Assembly (NCBI GenBank): GCA_943736015.1
Contig: OX031066.1
Location: 11,598,245 to 11,662,244, forward strand
Source of the DNA: Tridacna crocea
Taxonomy: Eukaryota; Mollusca; Bivalvia; Cardiida; Cardiidae
Direction of reading: 5' to 3'
DNA: 64,000 bases
In this document: piece by piece, positions 1-10,640 of the stretch
Layout of the letters: each line of letters begins with the position of its first letter
Position numbering within the stretch: the first letter of the stretch is position 1
Program-made: the position numbers and the translations under genes
The notes under the pieces: model-generated
Database searches by the model: none
The model's input: the letters and a program-made list of their open reading frames with translations, nothing else
What the model was told of the DNA's origin: nothing

Positions 1-510
1 TATTCAGCTTTCATTTAATTGACAGTAAGACTAATTTAGCCTCTTTGTTAATTCCGTGCCACTGAGACCCATCCCAGCTGCGAGAACGGTTCTGTGTTTT
101 ATCGGGTTCTTTGAATAGGATTGTATTTCTTGACTATAATCGTTAAAACCTGGCTCTGTTTTATCAATACGTAACACCCGTTCTTGTGAAATCTAACGAA
201 ACAAATTTTATACACTCACAGAAAAGTCGTACCGTTTATTGATTTTGTTATTAATTTTCATTCGAAACATAAATTGGTGGCTTTTATTTAGTACACAATA
301 TTTTATTATCTTTTTGTCTAATCGTAGGAATTTAACAGAATCATCTTCTTTTAGGTCGCACTGTGTCGATCGTAACCACCAGGCTGCAGAGCGCGACCCA
401 AGGACTGAACTAGTGACTGAGTATGGAGAAAGACTGCTACTTTGACCTGCAGAAGATTGACCAATAGCAAATGGTTCCGGTGCGATGCAGAGAAATTACC
501 CTCCCCACAA
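1..510. other. no recognised feature
   Basis: I see no recognisable gene or repeat here. A 68-codon open frame at 239-445 (plus) has no family motif and is probably chance. Confidence 0.4.
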
Positions 511-512
511 AA

Positions 513-672
513 TAACCCATGGGTCATTTCTCTACGTAGATATATGACCCCAGAGGGTCATTTCTCTGCGTAGAATAATGACCCAGGTCATTCCTCTACA
601 TAGTGAAATGACTTCTTCGGTCATTTCTCTGCGTAGAATAATGATCCGGGTATTTTGTACGGGAGGGTAATT
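513..672. repeat. short minisatellite, about 34-bp unit
   Basis: About four imperfect units share GGTCATTTCTCTRCGTAGA followed by an ATGACCC-type end. Because each unit starts and ends with GGTCAT/ATGACC, the block also has small internal palindromes. Confidence 0.7.
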
Positions 673-812
673 TTTCTACATTACACCGGCCCATGTCAGC
701 TTGTGCAGATTGTGTGGGCAGACCCGAGTCGATACTTTTTGCTGTTGCATTAAGCCCTCTTTCACAATGCATGTTTCATGTCTATTTTAATGTTTGTCTT
801 GGACGAACAGGA

Positions 813-1034
813 CTAACGATTTACCAAACAATCCCTGGTTCCCAGAGATAAAAGCCTTCTGAAAACATTATAGGAAAAGGAGAAAATGCTGGTAACCAGC
901 ATTTTCTCCTTTTCCTACAATGTTTTCTACCTTGCTGAAAACAAATTTCAATTTTTGAGTTAGGTGTATTTTGTCGTCTGCAAGTGCTTTCAGTTTGGAC
1001 TAATATAAAATTTTGTCGTTTGGTAAAGGGTTAT
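813..1034 (+). mobile_element. TTAA-palindrome MITE, copy 1
   Basis: This copy runs from a decayed TAACGATTTACCAAAC start to GTTTGGTAAAGGGTTAT. The centre is GAGAAAATGCTGGTAACCAG followed by its mirror. In this table 'plus' means the side reading CAATCCCTGG...GAAGCC comes first. The terminal TTAA is mutated at both ends. Confidence 0.85.
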
Positions 1035-2439
1035 CAACCAATTATCCCAAACACAGTTTGAACACAATCATACCATTATTACAAAAATAATCATCACGAA
1101 GCTGCAAACAGGCTTTCAGGCTCTCAGAATCCAGTAATGTGTAATTATATCCGTTGTTTAGACCAATTAGTTGCCAGTTTGTTAACACGTATTCAGATAA
1201 AGTCCCGGCGGTACTGCACTCCACATTTTTCTTTTCATTTTCATATCTGTCCATGAATATCTTTGTAATTAATTGAACAGTACGGCTGCTGACTATGAGT
1301 CAGTGCTTTTATGTATACCTCGGAAGATCAGGTGATCAAGTCTCTCGGCTGTGTCTGGTAACTTGATATGCACCTATGGACCCATTTGCTCAATGACTAC
1401 TTCCTGGTAACGGAAGTGCGCATGTGCACTCGTATAGGGCCAAAAAAAATGCTAAGGCACATGTAAACAGCTTGCTTCGATTTGGCCAATTCAGTATCTT
1501 CATAGAGTAGTTATTACACCCATCAATTAGGTCAAGGAAAAGAAGCATTTGGTTTGTATGTGAAACAGGGGATCATGACGTTTCCTTCTTTGTTCTATAG
1601 TTTTGACCCCAAATGCGAAAGTGAGGGGTGATGGAGCTGGCGGCTGTTTTTAGTGGCGAAAACGAGGGTAGTATCAGGACACGAAAGATTGCGAAAAATC
1701 GGCATGGTAATGTGCTATTTTGGATTTTATCCCTAGATAATGTGTTGTTTCGAGTTTCAATTTAGCTTGGCATTTTCAGGCTAGCTTCCTGGGTTTTCAT
1801 TTTCTGAATTTTGGAATATTGGCTAAAATGGCATATTTTTTCATTTTTTTCCCCGCCATGCCACTTGCTTATATTGATCATTAATGTCACTATTTCACAA
1901 GTTGAACATGATTTATTAATAAAATTTAAAGAAGTAGGATTGTGTTGTTGCATTTAAGTGCTCTTTATTTCAGGCTTACTAAATAGACCTTTGTTTGAGG
2001 AAGTTCAGTTCGGCGTATGGTGGACCGAGACGAGTTTAGCTGATAACCATGTACTGCCACCTAAAGACATTTCTTCGCCGGAAATACGCCGGATTGCTGT
2101 TCTAAAAATTGTACGTTTTCTCTGAAAAAAGAAGACTCGAGTCTCAATTTTCTATCGGAATCTTTCGAACTATATTTCAGTTGACAAATAGTTCGTACAT
2201 GAATTTATTCTTTAACATCATTTATCAATTCTGATTGAAGTTTTCACCGAAAGATAGATAGATATGAATAACTTCATAGGGGGTTGTTTATATCGTTGCT
2301 AAACTTACAGAACAGAACAGAACCAGGTTTGATGTAGGTACGGAATCGGCAGAATTGTGACAAGTATGCTTCTATGTAGACAACGTATATCAAAATCAGA
2401 CCTCACATACCATGCATCTTAGTCCTACACTATCCATAA
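1035..2439. other. no recognised feature
   Basis: No convincing gene or repeat. Open frames of 60-70 codons at 1042-1254 and 1762-1953 (both minus) show no known motif. A short word at 2338-2362 (TACGGAATCGGCAGAATTGT) recurs inverted at about 3967-3989, beside the left arm of the large inverted repeat. Confidence 0.4.
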
Positions 2440-2698
2440 CGAGCAATTTCTCCTTTTCTCACAGTGTTTTCTACCCTTTTTGAGAACTTTCTGCCATTTT
2501 CTCCAAATCTTAAATTGTCTGATCAATTCATGTTTAAATCTAACAATTTACCATACGTTCCTGTGTTTTAACAACCTTGAGAAAGATATTTTTTCAAACA
2601 GCAATGGAAAATGAGAAAGTGCTTTCAAAAAGGGAAGTTTAACCTTAACCCTTATGAAACAATTCCTGGTTTTTACGACCCAGATGAAGAGGCCAGTC
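2440..2698 (+). mobile_element. broken pieces of the TTAA-palindrome MITE
   Basis: 2446-2486 matches the right half of the palindrome (TTTCTCCTTTTCTCACAGTG). 2645-2698 matches the left end of the element (TTAACCCTTATGAAACAATT, then GACCC and GAGGCC) and stops exactly where the left arm of the large inverted repeat begins, so the two share a breakpoint. Confidence 0.6.
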
Positions 2699-2709
2699 CT
2701 ACGACAGTC

Positions 2710-3235
2710 CGTTCGAGTTAAGGACTCGTTCGCGAAATTTAGTGATTATTGCGATCTAAAGAATTCTAAATCTATGTGAAACTGAAACAGTGGAAAAGGC
2801 CGACGGTACTACATAAACAACGGAACTAGTTGGACCTGCCAACTTGGTTTTTACAGGCATTGTTTTCGACGAGTGAAATGTGGCTTCAAAACTTAAATAC
2901 AAACACTGTTGAAATATGATCAAGATGAATTGGCAAGTCAAATTCAAAGTCAGCTCTTGATAATCGACGACGCAGACTCTCCTGGTAATACGTCTACAAG
3001 TTCAATCAACAATGGTTTATACGAAAGAGCAGCCCTGATAAACAAATCGAAAACATTAGTTTCCTTTGTTTCACAGACTTTGTTACTCAATATATGTTTC
3101 CTGTTTTCATTTTTGTGACGAGCTAAAGAAAAGTTTGGTGTACTATATCTGTTACCAGTCGACAAAAAATTCAACGTGGCCAAACAGAAAGCGATTCGAG
3201 ACGATTACAAAATATGGTTAAAAATGTCATAAATT
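2710..3235 (+). pseudogene. Maverick/Polinton-type F54H12.2-like ORF remnant
   Basis: Reading the plus strand with several frame changes gives a pattern I recognise from the invertebrate F54H12.2-like family, which is usually found beside Maverick-type integrases. Visible pieces are a K-KADGT-like block near 2790-2815, a LFLQALFST-type stretch near 2850-2880 and an open 69-codon segment at 2909-3118 that aligns with the middle of that family (LASQIQSQL, then NNGLYERAALINKSK). The N-terminal part is lost to the MITE breakpoint at 2698. Frameshifts and stops make it non-functional. The family has been discussed as virion-like in Polintons, but I did not verify which structural role it has. The opposed copy at 10140-10640 supports the call because it keeps the N-terminal motif missing here. 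A profile search against Polinton proteins would settle it. Confidence 0.5.
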
Positions 3236-3257
3236 AAAAGGGAACTATGTGACCAGT

Positions 3258-3317
3258 ACAGGAATCGGGACCCTTTGCCTACAAGCGCGAGTGCTCTACC
3301 ACTGAGCTACGCATTCC
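3258..3317 (-). repeat. tRNA-like sequence embedded in inverted-repeat module (copy A)
   Basis: Read on the minus strand it begins GGAATGCGTAGCTCAGTGG, a good Pol III A box with an intact D stem (GCTC/GAGC). A possible threonine-type anticodon loop and a weak B box (GGTCCCGATTCC) follow. The acceptor stem does not close, so it is not a working tRNA gene. Four copies in the window sit inside the same larger repeated module. Confidence 0.6.
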
Positions 3318-3630
3318 GTTGAATTGACAAGTGAACACTAAGTACATTTTTGTGAAAGATAGAGAAAAAAACATGGAAAGTTGTTGGTTATCACATATTC
3401 CTGAAAAAACAGTTAGAATGCTATACTTGTTAATGTATTGGACAATTTCTAAATTGGGTCATACAGATCAATCACAGAACACTGTTTAGTCGTTCTATAT
3501 CAACTCAAGAAGTAGGTCTAAAGCCAGCGCATTTAGCTACGTCGAAAAATAAAGACGTCAACAAAGCTTGTTTATGTAATTCATTTTTATGCCATCAAGA
3601 CCCTCCTAAGAAAGCTTACCTATCTCTGCA

Positions 3631-3843
3631 TCACGTGCCGCGGATATTACCTCCTTTTGTGTCTACTTCATTTAGCTGTATACAGGCCTTCTTTTTGTAT
3701 GCCTCGATTGTTATAAGTTTGTTGAAATATAGAATACTTTCGCAAACTGGAGACGGACAATCAGTGGGAAATTTCTTGTAGAGATTTTCAGTTTTTACAT
3801 TTATAATGTTTCTAGAATTGGGGCGAATTGTTCCAGATGTCAT
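3631..3843 (-). other. unrecognised 70-codon open frame in left arm
   Basis: An open frame antisense to the F54H12.2-like remnant, within the part of the arm that pairs with 8180-8470. The matching stretch of the right arm is not open over the same length. I do not recognise a family and think it is more likely chance than a gene. Confidence 0.2.
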
Positions 3844-4278
3844 GGCAACCTTTAGAAGCTCTAAGAAAGGGTCTAGAGAGCAGAAATAAGTAGTTCAATT
3901 TTAAGATCCACTTATCTGGTGATGCGATAAATTTGTTGTCCTAGAGAGCCCGCGTTGCGCTACTCGTCACAAATCGGCCAATTCCGTACCTATATCTATG
4001 ATGGCTCCCGTCACAGAGGTATGCTGAATGGCGTAGTGCGTGCAAATCCAGTTGCACTATGACAATAGGTACCCGATTAAAAGTTACAGAACAGAACAGA
4101 TTTTATTCGGGAAAACGACTTTAACACATAAGGTTTATCGTCGACATACATACATAATATTACATACGTACATGTAAATACATTTCATTAGTGCGGAAAT
4201 AATGTACAATGAAGGATCATACAAAAACCTTAATAAAAGTAGAGAATGATATTACATTTAGAATGAAAAATTGACAAA

Positions 4279-4560
4279 TTAATTACTGATATTGTTTAAT
4301 TCATGTTTTCTTTTATCTATTGCTTTAGTATAAAATATGTCAATAGCATTTAAAGTTTTAACATTTTCCGAGTTCAACAGTTTTATTAATTCAATCACAT
4401 TGGGCTTGTTGTAATGATACTTTTTTAAATAGTTTTGTCTTAATTCCTTACAGGCGGGGCAAATTAGCAAAAAAATGAAATTCGTCTTCTGATTCGTTTT
4501 TTTTCACAAAGTTCACAGATCCTTTCATTTCTGGGGATATTTCTATGGCGTCCAGTTTCA
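4279..4560 (-). pseudogene. LINE C-terminal Cys/His segment, frameshifted
   Basis: Reading minus from 4560, the sequence gives an ICELCEK motif, then an EDEFHF block in a second frame and LLICPACKELRQNY in a third. This C-x2-C...H...C arrangement is the usual C-terminal zinc-finger-like tail of many invertebrate LINE polyproteins. At least two frameshifts fall within 100 bp. The last 63 codons (4279-4470) are open and rich in Lys and Asn. It is the downstream end of the reverse transcriptase remnant at 4849-5640. Confidence 0.7.
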
Positions 4561-4848
4561 ATCAATAGTTGGTGAGCAGATATTCTTAATTTTATAACAG
4601 CGTTTCTGTACTTACTAATTTTCATTTTATTTAAGTATATTGAATAAGTAAAAGTATCTTTAGATTTCTAAAAATATAATAAAAAGGAGCGATTACCAAT
4701 ATCTAGAAACCATTCATTTATATAAATATCCCTTAATCGATTACGGAATATTGACAAAAAAGTTTCTGTATTGACAGAGGCAGGAAATAACCAAACATCA
4801 TAAAAACCAGTTTTCTGTTATAGATCCTTCACTTTAAAGGTCCAAAAA

Positions 4849-5640
4849 TTAGGGCTGGTAAGATAATTCATTTCTGTCAATACAGTTTGTAGTATACAAT
4901 TCATTTTTTTTTTCTGAAAAGAGTTTGAGAAAGTATCTGATTATTTTAACTTTTATATTTATATGTAGAAGGAATCGTCCCAATTCTACATAAATTGCCG
5001 AATTACTGGTTGATGACTTAACATTTACTGTTTTCTTTAGGAATTTTTTATGTATTCTCTCAATGAGTTCACTCGTTATAAAGGCCCAGACCTCACTAGA
5101 ATAGTATAAGATTGACGCCACAAAAGAGTCAAATAAATCAAGCATGATTTTTACAGGGATATCTTTATTTTTAGTAATATAAAATAATTCACTCATTAAC
5201 CGAGTTGCCTTTCCTGTTAATGTTTTAATGGCATCATGGAAATTTCCGTTGCTACTAAAGATTAGACCTAAATCGTTAAAGTTAGAAACAATTAGAATGA
5301 TATTTCCTGAATATGTAAAATCTATATTTTCATCTTCATGTCTACCTCGACTAAAAATGACTATCTTAGTTTTTTTAACATTAACTTTTAATTTCCATTT
5401 ATCGCAATACTTTTCAAAAGCTGACAACAAACTTTGTAATCCTGTAGAAGTATCGGAGATTAAAACTGAGTCATCTGCAAACAGCAAGAAATAAATCCAT
5501 AAATTATTGGCCAATTGTAAAACTTTCAGTAGTACTCTGTAGTAAAAATAGTTCAAATGTCACTAATGAATAGGGAAAATAAGAATGGCGAAAGTGACTC
5601 GCCTTGTAACAATCCAACATCACAATTATATAAATAATAT
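4849..5640 (-). pseudogene. LINE reverse transcriptase fragment
   Basis: The 235-codon open frame at 4849-5556 contains LLFADDSVLISDT, the catalytic FADD box of non-LTR reverse transcriptases, followed by the expected SLLSAFEKYCDKWKLKVNV and TKIVIF segments of the palm and thumb. Just upstream, in a shifted frame at about 5560-5610, is LLQGESLSPFLFSLF, the conserved block before the active site. A stop and frame change separate the two. Fingers domains and endonuclease are absent because the element is truncated at about 5640. In a live element this enzyme would copy its own RNA at a nicked chromosomal target; this copy cannot be active. Confidence 0.88.
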
Positions 5641-5649
5641 ATTATTAAA

Positions 5650-5858
5650 AAGATAAACCTATTTATGCCATCGAGTTGATCGTTTTCTAATACCCAAGTT
5701 TAAATAGAAATTGTCGTCTGGAAAAACAGCTGGCAGTGTGTATGAAAGGGCAAGCATTGTAATCGGTATTTGTAAGATCAGAAACATTTGCAAAGGTGCA
5801 CTGTTTGCACTGTTATTCACAACTCATTTCATTGATAGAGTGAAAGACAACATACCAG
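5650..5858 (+). repeat. dispersed repeat, copy 1
   Basis: Matches 7077-7284 in the same orientation at clearly above-chance identity, for example AACAGCTGGCAGTGTG and AAGGTGCACTGTTTGCACTG in both. The second copy is the spacer of the 6.5-7.9 kb fold-back. Confidence 0.75.
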
Positions 5859-6469
5859 AAAAATAAACAATTACAGAACCATTTGTCAAAGAAATCCTCT
5901 TTAATTTTACCTAGGGTAGGATAGTTGAGGGGCCGAACAGTTTTCACAAAAAAAATCTTGATTTCGAGCACAAAAAAACAAGCCTCTAGAAAACGGGACC
6001 GAAAGTTTAATTCATAATTTTGACTACTTTATATCATTTTCGGAGCATCAAAAGCTTGCTGTGTTATCTAGAGCAAATCCAATTAACTTTTGGCAGCATT
6101 ACATTATATGAATTGCACCTCGTGTGCTTGCAAATTGAGATTTTTCCATGTGGTCCCTCTTTTCGTGCTGCAAAAGTTTTTTTTATTCAATATGGCCAGA
6201 TATCCGCCAAAACTTTCGCAGCACCTTAAAAGGGGTACTAGCATTCTTCCTGTAGCGCATCACTGTAACTTTTTATCGGATACCTATTATCATGCCACAG
6301 TTATATTTGCACGAACTTCACATGCGCATTAGGATATCTTTATACTTCCATTCCATAAAAGGGGAAAGCCTAAATAGAAATGTATTGTTGCAATTTTTTA
6401 CTGATTTTTTTACCTAACAGTTCCGAGTTGTAACAGACTTACATAATAAGCCATTCCAAAGCATTATGG
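5859..6469. other. no recognised feature
   Basis: Nothing recognisable; overlapping short open frames at 6020-6332 lack motifs. Confidence 0.35.
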
Positions 6470-6564
6470 AGAAATGAGAAAATGCTGATAATTAACATCT
6501 TTCCATGTTTTTGTTTTAATTACCCTTTCACAAAAATATATTAATAACTGTTTGAATTCTCAAT

Positions 6565-6636
6565 GGAATGCGTAGCTCAGTGGTAGAACACTCGCCCTGA
6601 AATCAAAAGGTACCAAGTTCGAGTCCTGCAGGGTTC
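6565..6636 (+). repeat. tRNA-like sequence (copy B)
   Basis: Contains TGCGTAGCTCAGTGG (A box) and AAGTTCGAGTCC (near-ideal B box), the best Pol III promoter pair of the four copies. The acceptor stem is not complementary and one D-stem pair is broken, so it is tRNA-derived and not a tRNA gene. Confidence 0.65.
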
Positions 6637-7723
6637 ACATATTTATTACCCCTTAATTGTGACATTTTTGTATCAGAATTTTGTGTTGTTGTTGTTTCGA
6701 AGTACTTTGAATTTGGACAGGCTGATTTTTTTTGCCGACTGGTAAATAATTTTGTACACAGAGTTCCTCGATCGCTTGCCATAAAAACCGTGAAAATTAG
6801 AATTATATATCGGGGACATACAAATCAGTGAAACAAAGGAAACACATGAATTGTCGCGCCCTTGTAACTGAAATCCCGTTTCTAAGGCGAGAAGGAAATC
6901 AAGCATACAAAAACATCCAATTGTTTAAGTTGGGAAAAAAATTAGCAGTGCCATAAAAGGAGTTAAGCTGGATCATTTTTTGCAACCGATTGTAAACGCA
7001 AGAGTTGCAAGTCCAAATCGTCTTTAAAAAAATAAACCAACAATTCCTACTTTTCCAGAATGTTTTCTACCATTTGAAAGATAAACTTATTCGTGCCATC
7101 CAGTTTGTCGATTTCTAATTGACAATTTTAAAAAGAAAATTATCGTCTGGAAAAAACAGCTGGCAGTGTGAATGAAAGGACGTGCTTTGTGATTGGTAAA
7201 GCAACATCAGAAACATTTACAAAGGTGCACTGTTTGCACTGATATTCAAAACTCATATCATAAATAAATAAAGTGAAAGACAAGGGTAGAAAACATTCTG
7301 GAAAAGTAGGAATTGTTGGTTTTTAACAACGATTTGAACTTGCAACTCTTGCGTTTACAGTATGTTGCAAAAATGATTTGGCTGAACTCTTTCTATGGCG
7401 CTGCCAATTTTTTTCCGAACTTAAACAATTGGATGTGTTTGTATGCTTGATTTCCGTCTCGCCGTAGAAACGAGATTCCAGTTACAAGAGTGCGACAATT
7501 CATCTTTTCATGTGTTTCCTTTGTTTCACTGATTTGTATGTTCCCGATATATAATTCCAATTTTCACGGTTTTTATGACAAGCTAACGAGGAGCTCTGTG
7601 TACAAAGTCCTTTACCAGTCGACAAAAAAATTAACCTGACCAAATTCAAACTACTTCGAGACAACCCATCAACACAAAAATCTGGTTAACATGAAAATGT
7701 CACAATTCAGGAGGGAAAAAAAT

Positions 7724-7797
7724 GTGAACCCTGCAGGACTCAAACTAGGTGCCTTTGAATTTCTAGACAAGTGTTCTACCACTGAGCCACGCATTCT
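7724..7797 (-). repeat. tRNA-like sequence (copy C)
   Basis: Reverse-complement partner of copy B in the second fold-back. The A box (AGAATGCGTGGCTCAGTGG) and a B-box-like GTTTGAGTCC are both visible on the minus strand. Confidence 0.6.
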
Positions 7798-8711
7798 ACT
7801 GAATAAAATCGAAACACTTATTAATATATTTTTGTAAAAGGGTAATTTGGAATTAAAAAAAAAAAAAACATGGACAGATGTTGATTATCAGCATTTTCTC
7901 ATTTCCCTCACAATGCTTTCTCAGGCCTTATTATGTGAAGTTGTCAAAACTCAGAGCTGTTTGGTAAAAGAATCAGTAAAAAATGCAACAACACATTTAA
8001 CGTGGCAGGTTGTTTATATTTGTGCTTCAGATATTTTGCATTGGCCAGTGCAACTTCCCAAGAATTCGTTCACATGTAAGCAAATTTCGTCTTTATCATT
8101 AATAAAATTCAGTGCGACATGCACTACGCGGGCGCTTTTGGACAAATTTATCGCATTACCAGAAAAGAGGATCTAAACCGAACTACTTATTTCTGCTCTC
8201 TAGAACCTTTCTTAAGAGTTTCAAAAGATTGCTACGACGTACATCTTGAACAATTCGCCCCAATTCTAGCAACATATACATGTTAAGATTGAAAATTTTA
8301 TACGCGAAAAACTCAAATTTGTCAATCATTGCCCGTCTCTGGTGTTACGAAAGTATTCTATATTTCAACAAACTTATAACAGTCGAGGCATCAAAAACAG
8401 AAGGCCTGTACAACTAGCCCTAAATAAAGTAGACACAAAAGGACGTAAGGCCTAATATCCGAAGCGCGTAATGCAGAGATGGGTAAGCTTTCTTAGGAGG
8501 GTCTTGATGGCCTAAAATGACGTCAAGCTCTGTTGACGTTTTTATTTTTCGGCATAGCTAAATGCGTTGGCTTTAGACCTACTTCTTGGTTTGATATAGA
8601 CTGAAACAGTATACAGCGTTTTGTGATTGGTAAAAAAAAAAAGATATGTCCATATGACCCAATTTAGAACTTGTCCAAGGCATTAACAAGGTAAACATTC
8701 TGACTCGTTTT

Positions 8712-10091
8712 TATACGCCCGTCGAAGACGGGACGTATTATGATATCACCCATGCCGGGCGGGCGGGCGGGCGGCGTCCAGTTCTTCGTTCCAAAACTAT
8801 ACAAGCTAGGGTTATGAAATTTCATGGCTGGATAGATCTCATCGAGGGGGAGTGCAGTGCACAGGAATCATAACTCTTGCTCGCTTAACTTTTGAGTAAT
8901 TGCCCTTTGTTGTTTTTCATACTTGAATTTTGTCCGGAGCATATCTCCAAGACTATACTACCTAGGGTTATGAAATTTCATGGGTGGATAGATCTCAACA
9001 AGGGGGAGTGCAGTGCACAGGAATCATAACTCTTGCTCGCTTAACTTTTGAGTTATTGCCCTTTGTTGTTTTTCATACTTGAATTTTGTCCGGAGCATAT
9101 CTCCAAAACTATACTACCTAGGGTTATGAAATTTCATGGGTGGATAGATCTCATTAAGGGGGAGTGCAGTGCACAGGAATCATAACTCTTGCTTGCTTAA
9201 TTTTTTAGTTATAGCCCTTTGTTGTTTTTCATACTTGAATTTTGTCCGGAGCATATCTCCAAAACTATACTAGCTAGGGTTATGAAATTTCATGGGTATA
9301 TAGATCTCATTGAGGGGGAGTGCAGTGCACAGGAATCATAACTCTTGCTCGCTTAATTTTTGAGTTATTGCCCTTTGTTGTTTTTCATACTTGAATTTTG
9401 TCCGGAGCATATCTCCAAAACTATACTAGCTAGGGTTATGAAATTTTATGGGTGGATAGATCTCATCAAGGGAGAGTGCAGTGCACAAGAATCATAACTC
9501 TTGCTTGCTTAATTTTTGAGTTATTGCCCTTTGTCATTTTTCATACTTTAATTTTGTCCGGAGCATATCTCCAAAACTATACTAGCTAGGGTTATGAAAT
9601 TTTATGGGTGGATAGATCTCATCGAGGGAGAGTGCAGTGCACAAGAATCATAACTCTTGCTCGCTTAATTTTTGAGTTATTGCCCTTTGCCGTTTTTTAT
9701 ACTTGAATTTTGTCCGCTGAATATCTCCAGAACTATACTAGCTAGGGTTATGAAATTTCATGGCTGGATAGATCTCGCCGAGGGGGAGTGCAGTGCACAG
9801 GAATCATAACTCTTGCTTGCTTAATTTTTGAGTAATTGCCCTTTGTCATTTTTCATACTTGATTTTTGTCCGGAGCATATCTCCAAAACTATACTAGCTA
9901 GGGTTATGAAATTTCATGGGTGGATAGATCTCATTGAGAGGGAGTGCAGTGCACAGGAATCACAACTGCTTGCTTAATTTTTGAGTTATTGCCCTTTGTT
10001 GTTTTTCATACTTGAATTTTGTCCGATGCATGCCCCAGCTTTACAACTTGGGGTAAGACGGGCGTATCTTGCGACAATTTGCCGCTCTTGT
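8712..10091. mobile_element. minisatellite-bearing element, about 156-bp unit
   Basis: The element starts TATACGCCCGTCGAAGACGG and has AAGACGGGCGTAT at 10055-10067, so a GCCCGTC-type hairpin marks one side and its mirror marks the other. The body is about eight units at roughly 156-bp spacing (GGGTTATGAAATTT near 8808, 8964, 9120, 9277, 9433, 9589, 9745, 9900). A GGGC run occupies 8757-8776. The undisturbed left arm (about 3395-3425) shows the pre-insertion sequence. It resembles bivalve elements with internal tandem repeats; Helitron-type origin, as proposed for oyster Pearl elements, is only a guess. Confidence 0.75.
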
Positions 10092-10139
10092 TCATGAATA
10101 TGTGATAACCAACAACTTTCTATGTTTTTTTTTTCTCTA

Positions 10140-10640
10140 TCTTTCACAAAATGTACTAAATGTTCACTTGTCAATTCAACGGAATGCGTAGCTCAGTGGT
10201 AAAGCAATCGCTCTGTAAGCAAAGGGTCCAGAGACCTGACTTTGAATTGACTTGCCAACGCATCTCGACCATATTTCAACAGTGTCTGTATGTACGCTCG
10301 ATATGGGTTTGTTTTGAAGCGTCACTTCATTCGTAGAAAATAATGCCTGTAAAAACAAGTTGGTCCCGTTGTTAATACAATACCGTCAGCCTTCTCCACT
10401 TTCAATTTCACATAAATTTGAGATTTTTCAGATCGCAATAATCAATAGAATTTTGTGAATGTATTCTGATCTCGAACGGACTGTCATCCGACATCCGAGA
10501 TAATTGTCGAACTTTTTCATAATAAAGATCGTTCACGCTGATTTGAGTGGCTGGGTGGCAAATTAAATAAAGCAAGTTCAGACACAAATCTTTCGTTAGA
10601 TTGATATTCGTTAAACACTGACATTTTTCAATTCATTTCG
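10140..10640 (-). pseudogene. Maverick/Polinton-type F54H12.2-like ORF remnant, second copy
   Basis: Minus-strand reading gives SELALFNLPP at about 10550-10590, which corresponds to the N-terminal SELDLF..PPTQTS signature of the F54H12.2-like family. After frame changes it continues with a LFLQALFSTNEVTL stretch (open at 10176-10358). The order and spacing match the family's N-terminal third. The C-terminal part is lost at the tRNA-like sequence. It lies downstream of the integrase remnant on the same strand, as expected for pieces of one Maverick-like element. Frameshifts make it non-functional. The basic stretch between it and the integrase (10640-10760, rich in Lys and Arg) could be another small ORF of the same element. 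Confidence 0.55.
10181..10236 (+). repeat. tRNA-like sequence (copy D)
   Basis: GGAATGCGTAGCTCAGTGGT is intact, but the B-box side is lost at the arm deletion. It is the right-arm partner of copy A. Confidence 0.55.

Larger units (their letters stand above)
2699..3965 (+). repeat. left arm of large interrupted inverted repeat
   Basis: This arm matches 8116-10500 in reverse complement. Paired landmarks include GACAGTCCGTTCGAG (2704), CTGCCAACTTGG-type blocks, the tRNA-like sequence, AGTAGGTCTAAAGCCA (3511) and GGGGCGAATTGTTC (3821). The arms have diverged by substitutions and small indels, so this is an old genomic structure and not a simple assembly fold. A stretch of about 300 bp (2960-3268) is missing from the right arm. 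Confidence 0.85.
4085..5640 (-). mobile_element. 5'-truncated non-LTR retrotransposon (LINE)
   Basis: About 1.55 kb of a LINE lies on the minus strand inside the spacer of the large inverted repeat. It is cut off on its 5' side at about 5640, within the reverse transcriptase. It runs through the rest of that domain and a C-terminal Cys/His segment, and ends near 4085 in an ACAGAACAGAACAG motif. 5' truncation is typical of LINE insertion. The style (LLQGESLSPFLFSLF then FADD) suggests a Jockey-, I- or Nimb-like group, but the clade cannot be fixed by eye. Confidence 0.85.
6470..7925. repeat. second fold-back: arms 6470-7076 and 7285-7925
   Basis: The left arm is the reverse complement of the right arm over about 0.6 kb. 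Pairing runs from MITE-palindrome remnants (GAGAAAATGCTGA at 6477, TCAGCATTTTCTC at 7888) through a tRNA-like block, and back to CCTACTTTTCCAGAATG (7048) against CATTCTGGAAAAGTAGG (7293). The spacer is the dispersed repeat of 5650-5858. The arms resemble the 3.1-3.4 kb part of the large inverted repeat, so one module is present four times. Confidence 0.85.
8116..10500 (-). repeat. right arm of large inverted repeat, split by an insertion
   Basis: Pairs with 2699-3965. It is continuous except for the 8712-10091 insertion and for a deletion of about 300 bp relative to the left arm (junction near 10235). The outer end is CTCGAACGGACTGTC at 10473-10487. Confidence 0.85.

Noticed and set aside
3258-3317. 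Functional tRNA gene
   Set aside because: The A box and D stem fit, but acceptor and T stems do not close in any of the four copies.
6020-6332. Two overlapping Cys-containing open frames
   Set aside because: No spaced Cys/His pattern, no similarity to a family I know, no splice context.
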